Assembly (NCBI GenBank): GCA_045648175.1
Contig: JAZRNN010000065.1
Location: 1-15,724, forward strand
DNA: 15,724 nucleotides
Origin: SIG440 sp045648175
GTDB lineage: Bacteria; Bacillota; Clostridia; Monoglobales; Monoglobaceae
Direction: 5' to 3'
The notes below the pieces were generated by a model. It saw nothing but the letters and a program-made list of their open reading frames with translations, did not search any database and was not told the origin of the DNA. Positions 6,303-14,187 of the stretch are shown here, in pieces; within the stretch, counting starts at the first letter, position 1; each line of letters opens with the position of its first letter. Position numbers and translations under genes: made by a program.

Positions 6303-7995
6303 TGCAAAATGGTTTAAATATTACGGAGATGTTCCGCATACTTTAGATTATCCGGATATTTCAATGTATGATATGCTCAAAAAAACTGCTAATGAATATC
6401 CATCATATACAGCATATGATTTTATGGGCAAGGCAGTAACGTATGAAAAATTTGTTGAAGAAATTGATATTTGCGCCAAAGCTCTTGTTATGCAGGGAGT
6501 TATGCCGGGGGAGGCGGTTACTGTGTGTATGCCAAACACGCCTCAGGCGATAATTATGTTTTATGCCATAAACAAAATTGGTGCTGTGGCAAGTATGATT
6601 CATCCATTGTCGGCAGAGACTGAGATACAATTTTATCTTAATGAAACTAAGACTCGCATAGCAATAACTTTGACACAATTCTATGATAAGTTTGAGGCCA
6701 TAAAGGGTAAAACTCAGTTAGAACGGGTTATAGTTACCAAAATAGAAGAAGCTTTGCCTGTAATTAAGGGTTTTGCGTACAAGTTTATCGGGCACGAGCC
6801 AAAGGTTGTTAAAGACCCATGGGTTATTGCATGGAATGATTTTCTTGGCAAGGCAAAGGAATGCACTAAAGATGTATTATGCAACGCAAAAGGTGATGAT
6901 TCCGCTGTTATTTTGTTCAGCGGCGGAACGACAGGAACCTCGAAAGGAATTTTGCTGACGAACCTTAATTTTAATGCCTTGGCAATGCAGACTGCTGCGG
7001 CCTCTCAATGTTTTGCTGCAGGGGATGTAATGCTTTCGGTTATGCCTATATTTCACGGATTTGGTTTGGGGGTTGGTATTCATACCATTCTTGCTCACGG
7101 CGGAAAGTGCGTTTTAGTGCCAAGGGTAAATGTAGCTGAATTCCCCGGCCTTTTCAAAAAACACCGTCCCAATTATATGGCAGGTGTTCCTACATTGTTT
7201 GAAGCTATGATGCGTGACGAGGATATGAAAAAAGCAGACCTTTCTTGTCTTAAGGGTTTATTCAGCGGCGGTGATTCGTTGTCAATTGAACTTAAAAAGA
7301 AGGTTGATACATTCCTTAAAGAGAGGGGTGCATCAATTCAGGTGCGTGAAGGTTACGGAACAACCGAGTGCGTGACAGCAAGTTGTCTTACGCCTATTGA
7401 ATATTATCGTGAGGGAAGTATAGGAATACCTTTTCCTGACACATATTATAAAATTGTTATTCCCAATACAAATGAGGAAGCGCCTGTTGGCGAAATGGGT
7501 GAGATTTGTCTTACAGGCCCGACGCTTATGAAGGAATATATCAATAATCCTAAAGAGACAAGTCAAACTCTTCGTGTACATGATGATGGGCTTACATATC
7601 TTCATACAGGCGACCTTGGTCGTATGGACGAGGATGGTTTTATCTATTTTGTTCAAAGGCTTAAACGTATGATTATAACCAATGGGTATAACGTATATCC
7701 ATCCCAGGTTGAAAATGTAATAGATTCTCACGAGGCTGTAATGTTCAGCACAGTTATCGGTGTAAAGGATGAAATAAGAAAACAAAGGGTAAAGGCTTTT
7801 ATTGTATTAAAGCCCGGTTTTTCACCTACTGATGAGATAAAAGAGTCAATTAAGGCTCACTGTGAAAAGAACATTGCAAAATATGCCCTGCCGCGTGAAT
7901 ATGAATATCGCGACAACCTTCCCAAAACATTGGTGGGCAAGGTTGCGTATCGTGAACTTGAAAAGGAAGAAGAGGAAAAACTTCTTACAAAATAG
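6292..7995 (+). CDS. Acyl-CoA synthetase-like AMP-forming ligase
   Basis: This 567-residue class I adenylate-forming enzyme starts at TTG 6292. The ATP-binding P-loop FSGGTTGTSKG is at 209-219, the GYGTTE motif at 354-359, YLHTGDLG with the ribose-binding aspartate at 437-444, the hinge QRLKRMIITNGYNVYP at 455-470, and the catalytic lysine near 550 in LPKTLVGK. All residues needed for both adenylation and thioesterification appear present. By family it activates a carboxylic acid as acyl-AMP and passes it to CoA or a carrier protein; chain length cannot be read from sequence. It shares an operon with the upstream acyltransferase-like gene (11-base overlap), which suggests that activated acyl groups are handed on. 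A strong terminator closes the operon. Confidence 0.92.
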   Translation: MNSDAKWFKYYGDVPHTLDYPDISMYDMLKKTANEYPSYTAYDFMGKAVTYEKFVEEIDICAKALVMQGVMPGEAVTVCMPNTPQAIIMFYAINKIGAVASMIHPLSAETEIQFYLNETKTRIAITLTQFYDKFEAIKGKTQLERVIVTKIEEALPVIKGFAYKFIGHEPKVVKDPWVIAWNDFLGKAKECTKDVLCNAKGDDSAVILFSGGTTGTSKGILLTNLNFNALAMQTAAASQCFAAGDVMLSVMPIFHGFGLGVGIHTILAHGGKCVLVPRVNVAEFPGLFKKHRPNYMAGVPTLFEAMMRDEDMKKADLSCLKGLFSGGDSLSIELKKKVDTFLKERGASIQVREGYGTTECVTASCLTPIEYYREGSIGIPFPDTYYKIVIPNTNEEAPVGEMGEICLTGPTLMKEYINNPKETSQTLRVHDDGLTYLHTGDLGRMDEDGFIYFVQRLKRMIITNGYNVYPSQVENVIDSHEAVMFSTVIGVKDEIRKQRVKAFIVLKPGFSPTDEIKESIKAHCEKNIAKYALPREYEYRDNLPKTLVGKVAYRELEKEEEEKLLTK

Positions 7996-8018
7996 TTTAC
8001 ACAATCAAAATGAAAAGT

Positions 8019-8047
8019 TGTAGGAGTTGAAAATATCGGCTCCTACA
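8019..8047 (+). terminator. Intrinsic terminator of the acyl operon
   Basis: Twelve-pair stem (TGTAGGAG / CTCCTACA plus four inner pairs with two G-T), loop AAATA, followed by TTTTTATT. Confidence 0.88.
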
Positions 8048-8064
8048 TTTTTATTGTCCTTTTT

Positions 8065-8093
8065 TTGACACAGAAAAAAGTGTAAAATATCAT
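8065..8093 (+). promoter_or_regulatory. Upstream recA promoter
   Basis: Perfect TTGACA, 17-base spacer and TATCAT, directly after the preceding terminator. Confidence 0.6.
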
Positions 8094-8127
8094 TAATAGC
8101 TTTTTGGGTGAGACATAGTGAAAAATC

Positions 8128-8156
8128 TTGACTTTACACACTAGATATGGTATGAT
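8128..8156 (+). promoter_or_regulatory. Downstream recA promoter
   Basis: TTGACT, 17-base spacer, TATGAT with an extended TGG. It gives a leader of about 80 bases before the ATG at 8242. I see no CGAAC-N4-GTTCG LexA box in 7996-8241. Confidence 0.65.
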
Positions 8157-8195
8157 TTACTTGGATTTTATGATTAAAACTCAAAAAGTATGATT
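8151..8195 (+). repeat. Three spaced TATGATT direct repeats in the recA leader
   Basis: TATGATT occurs at 8151, 8169 and 8189, with steps of 18 and 20 bases, roughly two helical turns. The first is the -10 of the downstream promoter. They could be a regulator's sites or chance in AT-rich DNA. Confidence 0.3.
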
Positions 8196-8241
8196 TATGT
8201 GAATAAATTGCCCTGAGGGGTGTTTGAAAGGCGGTTTTAAT

Positions 8242-9312
8242 ATGCAGGAAGAAAAGAGAAAAGCTCTTGAAAATGTCTTTGGACAGATAGAAAAACAGTA
8301 TGGAGCAGGTGCGGTAATGCGTCTTGGTGAAAAGACAAATGCCGAGGTTGAGGCAATCCCTACAGGCTCGATGGCACTCGATATTGCTTTGGGTATCGGC
8401 GGTGTTCCGCGAGGCAGAATTGTTGAGATTTACGGGCCTGAATCATCAGGTAAGACAACGGTTGCTCTTCATATTGTTGCAGAGGCACAGAAGATGGGCG
8501 GCGAAGCCGCATTTATTGATGCAGAGCACGCGCTTGACCCTGTGTATGCAGAAAAACTGGGAGTAAGAATTGACGACCTTATCGTATCACAGCCCGATAC
8601 CGGAGAGCAGGCTTTGGAAATTACTGAGCAGCTTGTGCGTTCAGGTGCTATTGATGTTATTGTTATAGACTCTGTTGCGGCGTTGGTTCCCAAACAGGAA
8701 ATTGAAGGGCTTATGGGTGATTCACACGTTGGTCTTCAGGCTAGACTTATGTCGCAGGCCCTTAGAAAGCTGACATCTGTTGTAAGTAAATCAAATACAA
8801 CGGCAATATTTATCAATCAGCTTCGTGAAAAGGTTGGCGTTATGTTTGGAAACCCCGAAACAACAGCCGGCGGCCGTGCTCTTAAATATTATTCATCTGT
8901 AAGAATGGATGTACGCCGTGTTGAAACTGTTAAAGGTGATGAAGGTGCTGTGGGCAATCATACAAAGGTTAAGGTTGTTAAGAACAAAGTTGCACCGCCG
9001 TTTAAAGAAGCTGAATTTGATATTATTTATGGCGAAGGTATATCCAAAACCGGCAATGTTGTGGATGTGGGTGTTGATTTTGGCATTATAAAGAAATCAG
9101 GCTCTTGGTTCTCCTATGGGGATGAAAAGCTGGGTCAGGGCAGAGAAGCGGTAAAGAAGCTTCTTGAGGAAGACCCTGCGCTGTGCTTTGAAATTGAACA
9201 GAAAATCAGAGAAAAGGCAGGCTTGCCTCTCGTTGAAGAAGGCGAAGATAACGTTAGAGAAATGAGTACAGCATTTACTCCTGTTCCAAAGCCTACCGGA
9301 AAGAAAAAGTAA
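8242..9312 (+). CDS. recA: RecA recombinase
   Basis: The 356-residue length is normal for RecA. I chose ATG 8242 because AAAGGCGG lies 8 bases before it; the frame extends to a TTG at 8224 that has no binding site. The Walker A motif GPESSGKTT is at 65-73, Walker B VIVIDSVAALVP near 140-150, and the DNA-binding loops include the canonical NQLREKVGVMFGNPETTAGG stretch, followed by GRALKYYSSVR. It forms ATP-dependent filaments on single-stranded DNA for strand exchange and triggers LexA self-cleavage. It leads a unit with recX, rimO and pgsA. The usual clostridial order places rimO and pgsA before recA, often with cinA between; here the order is reversed and cinA is missing. Confidence 0.99.
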   Translation: MQEEKRKALENVFGQIEKQYGAGAVMRLGEKTNAEVEAIPTGSMALDIALGIGGVPRGRIVEIYGPESSGKTTVALHIVAEAQKMGGEAAFIDAEHALDPVYAEKLGVRIDDLIVSQPDTGEQALEITEQLVRSGAIDVIVIDSVAALVPKQEIEGLMGDSHVGLQARLMSQALRKLTSVVSKSNTTAIFINQLREKVGVMFGNPETTAGGRALKYYSSVRMDVRRVETVKGDEGAVGNHTKVKVVKNKVAPPFKEAEFDIIYGEGISKTGNVVDVGVDFGIIKKSGSWFSYGDEKLGQGREAVKKLLEEDPALCFEIEQKIREKAGLPLVEEGEDNVREMSTAFTPVPKPTGKKK

Positions 9313-9318
9313 TTGATT

Positions 9319-9783
9319 ATGGAATTTGACAAAGCAAAAAAAATTGCGGCAAAGCTGATATCTTTTAAAATGTATACCTGCAAGGAAATACTACAAAAGA
9401 TGATGCAAAAGGATATATCTCAAGAAGTAGCTGAGTCTGTTGTAGGTGAATTTTGTAAGGCAGGTATCCTTGACGATGCAGAATATGCAAGGGCGTATAT
9501 TCACGATGGGATATATGTTCATATGAAAGGGATGTATCGTATAAAGCAAGAACTTATAAAAAAAGGTGTGGCATCAAGTGTAATCGAAAAGGCAATACAG
9601 GAGACAGAAATTGATACCGAAGACAGCCTTACAGAATATGTGAGACTGAGATTTGATGTCATGGAGTTTTCTGATTGGAAAGAGCTTGAAAAGGCAAAGG
9701 CACATCTTGTAAGACGGGGCTTCGGTATATACGATATAAACAAATGCTTTGACAATCTTGGTATAAAGGTTAAAGAAGATTAA
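9319..9783 (+). CDS. recX: RecX, modulator of RecA
   Basis: A 154-residue, three-helix-repeat protein six bases downstream of recA. The motifs KKIAAKLISFKMYTCKEIL, then FCKAGILDDAEYARAYI and GMYRIKQELIKKGVASSVIEKAI are RecX signatures of the first and second repeats, and the C-terminal third (KAKAHLVRRGFGIYDINKCF) is the third repeat. RecX limits RecA filament growth. The start is uncertain: ATG 9319 is used here, but TTG 9313 lies at a better distance from the only weak binding site (GGAAAG at 9299-9304) and would add two residues. The poor binding site fits translational coupling to recA. Confidence 0.93.
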   Translation: MEFDKAKKIAAKLISFKMYTCKEILQKMMQKDISQEVAESVVGEFCKAGILDDAEYARAYIHDGIYVHMKGMYRIKQELIKKGVASSVIEKAIQETEIDTEDSLTEYVRLRFDVMEFSDWKELEKAKAHLVRRGFGIYDINKCFDNLGIKVKED

Positions 9784-9813
9784 CGATGTAAGACTTAAAA
9801 GGAGTGACATAGA

Positions 9814-11154
9814 TTGAAAAAGGTTTCACTTGTTTCGCTTGGATGTTCAAAAAATTTGGTTGATGCCGAGGAAATGATGGGAATTCTTGAGTCGGCAGGC
9901 TTTGAACTTGTTGCTGATGAAGAGGATGCAGAAATTATGATTGTCAATACCTGCGCATTTATTGATGATGCCAAGCAGGAGTCCATTGACTGTATAATGG
10001 AACTTATTGAATATAAGAAAAAAGACCCGAATCGTATTTTGATTGTTACTGGCTGTATGAGTCAGCGCTATAAAGAGGAATTAATTAAGGAAATTCCCGA
10101 GATTGACATTGTTATCGGCACAAACGAATACGATAAGATTGCAGGAATAATAAAAATGCATACGTCAGATAAGACAGAGATATATTGCAGTGATGAATAT
10201 ATGTCCTGCGAGAAACTGCCCAGAGTAGTTACAACACCTGATTATATGGCGTATCTTAAAATTGCTGAAGGATGTGACAATCATTGTACATACTGTGTTA
10301 TTCCTTCAATCAGGGGTAAATACAGAAGCCGTACAATCGAGGATATTGTCGCAGAAGCCAAAACTTTGGCTGAAAAAGGTGTAAAGGAACTGATTGTTAT
10401 CGCTCAGGACACCACACGGTATGGCATGGATATTTACGGCGAATATCGCCTGCCACAGCTTCTTGACGAGTTATGTTTGATTGAGGGTATCAGGTGGATA
10501 CGCATACATTATTGCTATCCCGAACTTGTGACCGACGAACTGATTGATACTATAGCAAGGCAGGACAAGGTATGCAACTATCTTGATATTCCGATTCAGC
10601 ATTGCAATGACAGAATTTTAAAGCTGATGGGAAGACGAACTAATAAGGCAGAAATTTTGAGTACGATAAAAAAACTTCGCGAACGAATTCCCGATGTTAT
10701 AATCAGAACGTCATTGATAGCCGGATTCCCGACCGAAACCGATGAAGAATTTGACGAACTGCGTGAATTTGTTACCGAAATTGAATTTGACAGACTTGGA
10801 GTTTTTGCATATTCTCAGGAGGAAGGAACTGCCGCAGCACTTCTTGACGGACAAATTGACGAAGATGAGAAAAAGAATCGTCAGGAAGTTATAATGATTG
10901 ATCAGGCTGCAGTTTCTGAGGAGCTTAACAGCAAAAAGGTTGGCAAAACTTTTGAAGTTCTGGTGGAGGGCTATGATAACCTTATAAAACAGTATTACGG
11001 CAGAACCTATGGGGATTCTGAAGAAATTGACGGCAAAGTCTTTTTCACTTCGGATACAAATTGCGAATCAGGCGATTTTGTTAATGTTAGAATTACAGAT
11101 TATATGGAATATGATTTATATGGAGCTTGCGAGCAAGGAGGAAATCAAAAATGA
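9814..11154 (+). CDS. rimO: RimO, ribosomal protein S12 methylthiotransferase
   Basis: The 446-residue protein starts at TTG 9814 behind AAAGGAG. The N-terminal domain carries the three auxiliary cluster cysteines: C11 in SLGCSKNLVDAE, C47 in NTCAF and C81 in TGCMSQR. The LGCSKN form separates RimO from MiaB. The radical SAM core has C154, C158 and C161 in EGCDNHCTYC, and a TRAM domain fills the last 70 or so residues. By family it attaches a methylthio group to the conserved aspartate of ribosomal protein S12 using two iron-sulfur clusters. It follows recX by 30 bases and overlaps pgsA by four (ATGA), so it is translated in one unit with both. Confidence 0.97.
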   Translation: MKKVSLVSLGCSKNLVDAEEMMGILESAGFELVADEEDAEIMIVNTCAFIDDAKQESIDCIMELIEYKKKDPNRILIVTGCMSQRYKEELIKEIPEIDIVIGTNEYDKIAGIIKMHTSDKTEIYCSDEYMSCEKLPRVVTTPDYMAYLKIAEGCDNHCTYCVIPSIRGKYRSRTIEDIVAEAKTLAEKGVKELIVIAQDTTRYGMDIYGEYRLPQLLDELCLIEGIRWIRIHYCYPELVTDELIDTIARQDKVCNYLDIPIQHCNDRILKLMGRRTNKAEILSTIKKLRERIPDVIIRTSLIAGFPTETDEEFDELREFVTEIEFDRLGVFAYSQEEGTAAALLDGQIDEDEKKNRQEVIMIDQAAVSEELNSKKVGKTFEVLVEGYDNLIKQYYGRTYGDSEEIDGKVFFTSDTNCESGDFVNVRITDYMEYDLYGACEQGGNQK

Positions 11155-11699
11155 ATACACCCAATAAACTTACATTAATCAGGGTTATTATGGTACCGGT
11201 TTTTATGTGGGCACTGCTTACGGGGTTTTATGCGGCAGCAATAATAGTTTTTGTGCTTGCATCCCTTACAGACCAGCTTGACGGCTATCTTGCCAGACGC
11301 AACAATCAGGTTACAACATTCGGAAAGCTTATGGACCCTTTGGCTGATAAAATACTTACAATTTCGGCACTTGTTTGTCTTTTAGGTATCGGGGCTGATT
11401 TTATTAATTCGTGGGTGGTTATGGTTATTATTGCACGTGAACTTATTGTCACCGGTATCCGCCAGCTTGCTATGGGCGAAAATACTGTAATTGCGGCAAG
11501 TCAGTGGGGTAAGGCAAAAACTGTTTCACAGATGGCGGCACTTATTTCTGTTATGGTTGACCTGATAATCCCATTAAGATTTGGTGATGGTATCTATGGG
11601 GCACTTACATTCTGGTTGGTTACACTTGCTGTAATTTTGACAATATATTCGGGCATAGAATATATTGTTAAAAACCGCAAACTAATTACATTTAAGTAA
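11151..11699 (+). CDS. pgsA: CDP-diacylglycerol--glycerol-3-phosphate 3-phosphatidyltransferase
   Basis: The 182-residue membrane protein starts at ATG 11151, overlapping the rimO stop and behind AAGGAGG. The CDP-alcohol phosphatidyltransferase motif is complete: D41, D44, G45, A48, R49, G58, D62 and D66, in the DxxDGxxARx8GxxxDxxxD spacing. Hydrophobic segments at about 8-40, 66-85, 88-110, 128-146 and 155-172 give the expected polytopic topology. It makes phosphatidylglycerophosphate, the first committed step to phosphatidylglycerol and cardiolipin. No terminator is visible after it; the acpP promoter follows in 11700-11794. Confidence 0.96.
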   Translation: MNTPNKLTLIRVIMVPVFMWALLTGFYAAAIIVFVLASLTDQLDGYLARRNNQVTTFGKLMDPLADKILTISALVCLLGIGADFINSWVVMVIIARELIVTGIRQLAMGENTVIAASQWGKAKTVSQMAALISVMVDLIIPLRFGDGIYGALTFWLVTLAVILTIYSGIEYIVKNRKLITFK

Positions 11700-11720
11700 A
11701 ATATAGGTATATGCGGAAAA

Positions 11721-11763
11721 AATAACACATTTTGTATTGACGAACACGCTTCTTTGTGTTATT
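11721..11763. promoter_or_regulatory. Perfect 9-base inverted repeat across the acpP promoter
   Basis: AATAACACA (11721-11729) and TGTGTTATT (11755-11763) are exact reverse complements 25 bases apart. They bracket the -35 and overlap the -10. It is not the FapR consensus I know from Bacillus. Confidence 0.5.
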
Positions 11764-11765
11764 AT
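11737..11765 (+). promoter_or_regulatory. acpP promoter
   Basis: TTGACG, 17-base spacer, TATTAT with an extended TGT. The start site would be near 11772, leaving a leader of about 23 bases with AGGAGG before ATG 11795. Confidence 0.75.
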
Positions 11766-11794
11766 AGTCAAATAACAAAGATAGGAGGACATAT

Positions 11795-12028
11795 ATGGAT
11801 ATTTTTGAAACAGTAAAAACTATTACCGCAGAACAGCTTGACATTGATGAGAGTCTTATCACAATGGATTCATCGTTTATTAACGATTTAGAGGCAGACT
11901 CACTTGACCTTGTTCAGCTTATGATGGCATTTGAGGACGAATATGATATGGAAATTTCTGATGAAGAAGCTGAAGAAATCTCAACAATAGGCGACGCAGT
12001 CAACTATATCAAAGAAAACTTAAATTAA
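11795..12028 (+). CDS. acpP: Acyl carrier protein
   Basis: A 77-residue, strongly acidic four-helix protein of normal ACP length. The phosphopantetheine attachment serine is Ser36 in EADSLDLVQL, and helix III carries the usual acidic EDEYDMEISDEEAEEISTIGD. It carries growing acyl chains for fatty acid synthesis in the cytosol. It has its own strong promoter and AGGAGG site and is closed by a terminator, fitting high expression. The usual upstream neighbours plsX and fabD are absent from the window, but rnc follows as in many Firmicutes. Confidence 0.97.
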   Translation: MDIFETVKTITAEQLDIDESLITMDSSFINDLEADSLDLVQLMMAFEDEYDMEISDEEAEEISTIGDAVNYIKENLN

Positions 12029-12035
12029 TTTTTAT

Positions 12036-12063
12036 GCGGACTGTCAAAAAAATGACGGTCCGC
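12036..12063 (+). terminator. Terminator between acpP and rnc
   Basis: Ten-pair stem GCGGACTGTC / GACGGTCCGC (one G-T), A-rich loop, tail TGTTTTTA. Only 26 bases separate it from the rnc start and I see no promoter there, so rnc probably depends on partial read-through from acpP. Confidence 0.75.
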
Positions 12064-12089
12064 TGTTTTTATAGAAGAAGGTAATATGT

Positions 12090-12761
12090 ATGAATATCGG
12101 ATACGATTTTAAAGATAAATCTTTATTAGAACTTGCAATGACCCACATTTCTCTGGCTAATGATTTGAAAAGGGAAAGTAATCAGCGTCTTGAATTTTTG
12201 GGTGACAGTGTTTTGTCATATATTATTGCAAGCGAAATTTATAGGATGTACCCAAAATGTGACGAGGGCGAACTAACGGCTATTCGTGCGTCGCTTGTTT
12301 GTGAAAAATCTCTTGCCGAGCTGTCAAGAAACCTTAATCTGGGTGCTGGAATACATTTTGGCAGGTCTGAGGCTAAAACCAATGGTGTTAATAAAAACTC
12401 AATCCTGGCAGACACATTTGAAGCACTTCTTGGCGCAATTTATCTTGATAGCGATGCTGAAACGGCAAGAAAATGGACTTTGGATGTTTTTGGAGACAGA
12501 ATAAAAAACATTAAGGTTACAACCGAAGCTAATTATAAATCAGAACTGCAGATTTATTTTCAAAAACGTGATAAGAACACCGAAGTTGTGACATATAATC
12601 TCAAACAAAAATCCGGTCCTGACCATAGCCCTAATTTTGATGTTGAAGCAGTTTATCAAAACAAGGTTATTGGCACGGGCAAGGGCAAAAACCGTAAACT
12701 TGCCGAGCAGGCTGCCGCAAGAGATGCTTTTGAAAGAATGAAGAAGAATGAGAAAATATAA
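12090..12761 (+). CDS. rnc: Ribonuclease III
   Basis: A 223-residue RNase III. The signature QRLEFLGDSVL is at 32-42 with catalytic acidic residues E35 and D39; the second pair, D108 and E111, lies in LADTFEALLGAIYLD. Residues about 150-220 form the double-stranded RNA-binding domain (NYKSELQIYFQK, then GKGKNRKLAEQAAARDAFERM). It cuts double-stranded RNA in rRNA precursors and regulatory duplexes. The start has AGAAGG 8 bases before; the N-terminus is slightly shorter than in Bacillus but includes the whole catalytic domain. Its end overlaps the next gene by 14 bases. Confidence 0.97.
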   Translation: MNIGYDFKDKSLLELAMTHISLANDLKRESNQRLEFLGDSVLSYIIASEIYRMYPKCDEGELTAIRASLVCEKSLAELSRNLNLGAGIHFGRSEAKTNGVNKNSILADTFEALLGAIYLDSDAETARKWTLDVFGDRIKNIKVTTEANYKSELQIYFQKRDKNTEVVTYNLKQKSGPDHSPNFDVEAVYQNKVIGTGKGKNRKLAEQAAARDAFERMKKNEKI

Positions 12762-13716
12762 TTTACCGATTTTTATACCTCATCGAGGATGTCCGTTTGA
12801 TTGTGTTTTTTGTAATCAACGCAAGATTACGGGCGTTGATACCGATGTTATGCCGGATTATGTAAAAGGTATAATCAACGAGTTCCTAAAGACAATAAAA
12901 AAAGAAAATTCTACTGTTGAGGTTGCGTTTTTTGGCGGTAGCTTTACCGGGATGGATTTATCCGTTCAGGAAGAATTTTTAAAAGTTGCGTCAGAGTTCG
13001 GTTCGGTTATTGATGGAATTCGCCTTTCTACAAGACCTGATTATATAACATCAGATGTGATTGAGCTATTGAATGAATATAATGTTACAACAGTTGAACT
13101 GGGGGTTCAAAGTAGTGATGATGTTGTTTTAGAGTGCAACAATCGTGGACACAGCTTTGATGATGTAATAAAGGCTACGCGGATATTAAAGAAAGCCGGA
13201 ATAAATGTTGGACACCAGATGATGCTGGGGATGTATGCGTCAAATCCTTATAAAGATATGAAAACTGTCAGGGATATAATAAGCCTTAAACCTTCTTGTG
13301 TAAGAATCTATCCGGTTGTGACACTTAAGGATACTGCGCTTGAAAAACTATACCTTGACGACGGCTATGTGCCATACACAACAATGCAGGCAGCAGAGAT
13401 TGCAAAGAATGCTGTATGTGAATTCCGTAAAAACGACATTGACGTTATAAGGATAGGACTTCATTCATCTGAAGAGCTTGATTCGATTGGAAATGTAGTT
13501 GCAGGGCCATACCATCAGGCGTTTGGTGAATTGGTTGAAAGTTTGATTTACCGTGACAAAATTGAGAATATGATATTGAAGGATGCTCTCAAAGACTGTG
13601 AATTTGAATTTGTATGCCCTAAAGGTGATGTTTCAAAAGCGATAGGTCACAAAAAGATGAATAAAGAATATTTTTACGATAAATATAACATAAAATTGAA
13701 AATAAAAGAGGGATAG
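12748..13716 (+). CDS. Elp3-like radical SAM protein without acetyltransferase domain
   Basis: A 322-residue protein whose start lies inside the rnc end, as in the rnc-radical SAM-smc block of many Clostridia. The cluster cysteines C15, C19 and C22 sit in HRGCPFDCVFCNQRKITG. FFGGSFTGM (61-69), STRPDYI (94-100) and ELGVQS (117-122) follow the layout of the Elp3 radical SAM core. The C-terminal GNAT acetyltransferase domain of true Elp3 is absent, so carboxymethyluridine synthesis by itself is unlikely. I infer a role in RNA modification from family likeness only. LuxS starts three bases after its stop, where smc would usually be found. Confidence 0.9.
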   Translation: MRKYNLPIFIPHRGCPFDCVFCNQRKITGVDTDVMPDYVKGIINEFLKTIKKENSTVEVAFFGGSFTGMDLSVQEEFLKVASEFGSVIDGIRLSTRPDYITSDVIELLNEYNVTTVELGVQSSDDVVLECNNRGHSFDDVIKATRILKKAGINVGHQMMLGMYASNPYKDMKTVRDIISLKPSCVRIYPVVTLKDTALEKLYLDDGYVPYTTMQAAEIAKNAVCEFRKNDIDVIRIGLHSSEELDSIGNVVAGPYHQAFGELVESLIYRDKIENMILKDALKDCEFEFVCPKGDVSKAIGHKKMNKEYFYDKYNIKLKIKEG

Positions 13717-13719
13717 TAT

Positions 13720-14184
13720 ATGCAAAAAATTGCCAGCTTTACTGTAGATCACAGATACATTCGTGAATGGATTTATATTTCAAGAATTGACGGAGATATT
13801 ACAACATATGATATGCGTATGCGAAAGCCCAACACAGGTGAGGTCATGTCTAATTCACTGATGCACTCTTTTGAGCATCTTTTTGCCACCTTTATGCGCA
13901 ATGGAAGACTTAAGAAAGATGTTATCTATGTTGGACCTATGGGCTGTCAGACGGGGTTTTATATACTTGTAAGAAATGCAGAACATAAATCGGTGATTGC
14001 TGAGGTCAAAAATGTTCTTGCTGCGATTGTTGAATATGATGGTGAAATGCCCGGTGCAAGCGAAATAGAATGTGGAAACTATCGCAATCTTGATATAAAT
14101 CTTGCAAAGGCAGAAGCAAAAAATTATCTTGCAAAAATTATTGATGAAACAGAAAACGATTTGGAATATGAAATGGGAGAGTAA
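13720..14184 (+). CDS. luxS: S-ribosylhomocysteine lyase LuxS
   Basis: This 154-residue protein has the LuxS order of motifs: DHRYIREWIYISR near the start, MHSFEHLFA with metal ligands H49 and H53 and E52, the catalytic cysteine C76 in PMGCQTGFY, and the third ligand C118 in ECGNYRNLD. It cleaves S-ribosylhomocysteine to homocysteine and DPD, the precursor of autoinducer-2, in the activated methyl cycle. The start has GAGGG 7 bases before it. It is embedded, with 3-base gaps, between two radical SAM genes that use S-adenosylmethionine, though their cleavage product is 5'-deoxyadenosine, so the pathway link is not direct. No pfs (mtnN) gene is visible. Confidence 0.96.
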   Translation: MQKIASFTVDHRYIREWIYISRIDGDITTYDMRMRKPNTGEVMSNSLMHSFEHLFATFMRNGRLKKDVIYVGPMGCQTGFYILVRNAEHKSVIAEVKNVLAAIVEYDGEMPGASEIECGNYRNLDINLAKAEAKNYLAKIIDETENDLEYEMGE

Positions 14185-14187
14185 CGA

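Noticed and set aside
7333..7785. Minus-strand open frame of 150 codons inside the ligase gene
   Set aside because: It is antisense to strongly conserved ligase motifs, has no ribosome binding site and no recognisable domain.
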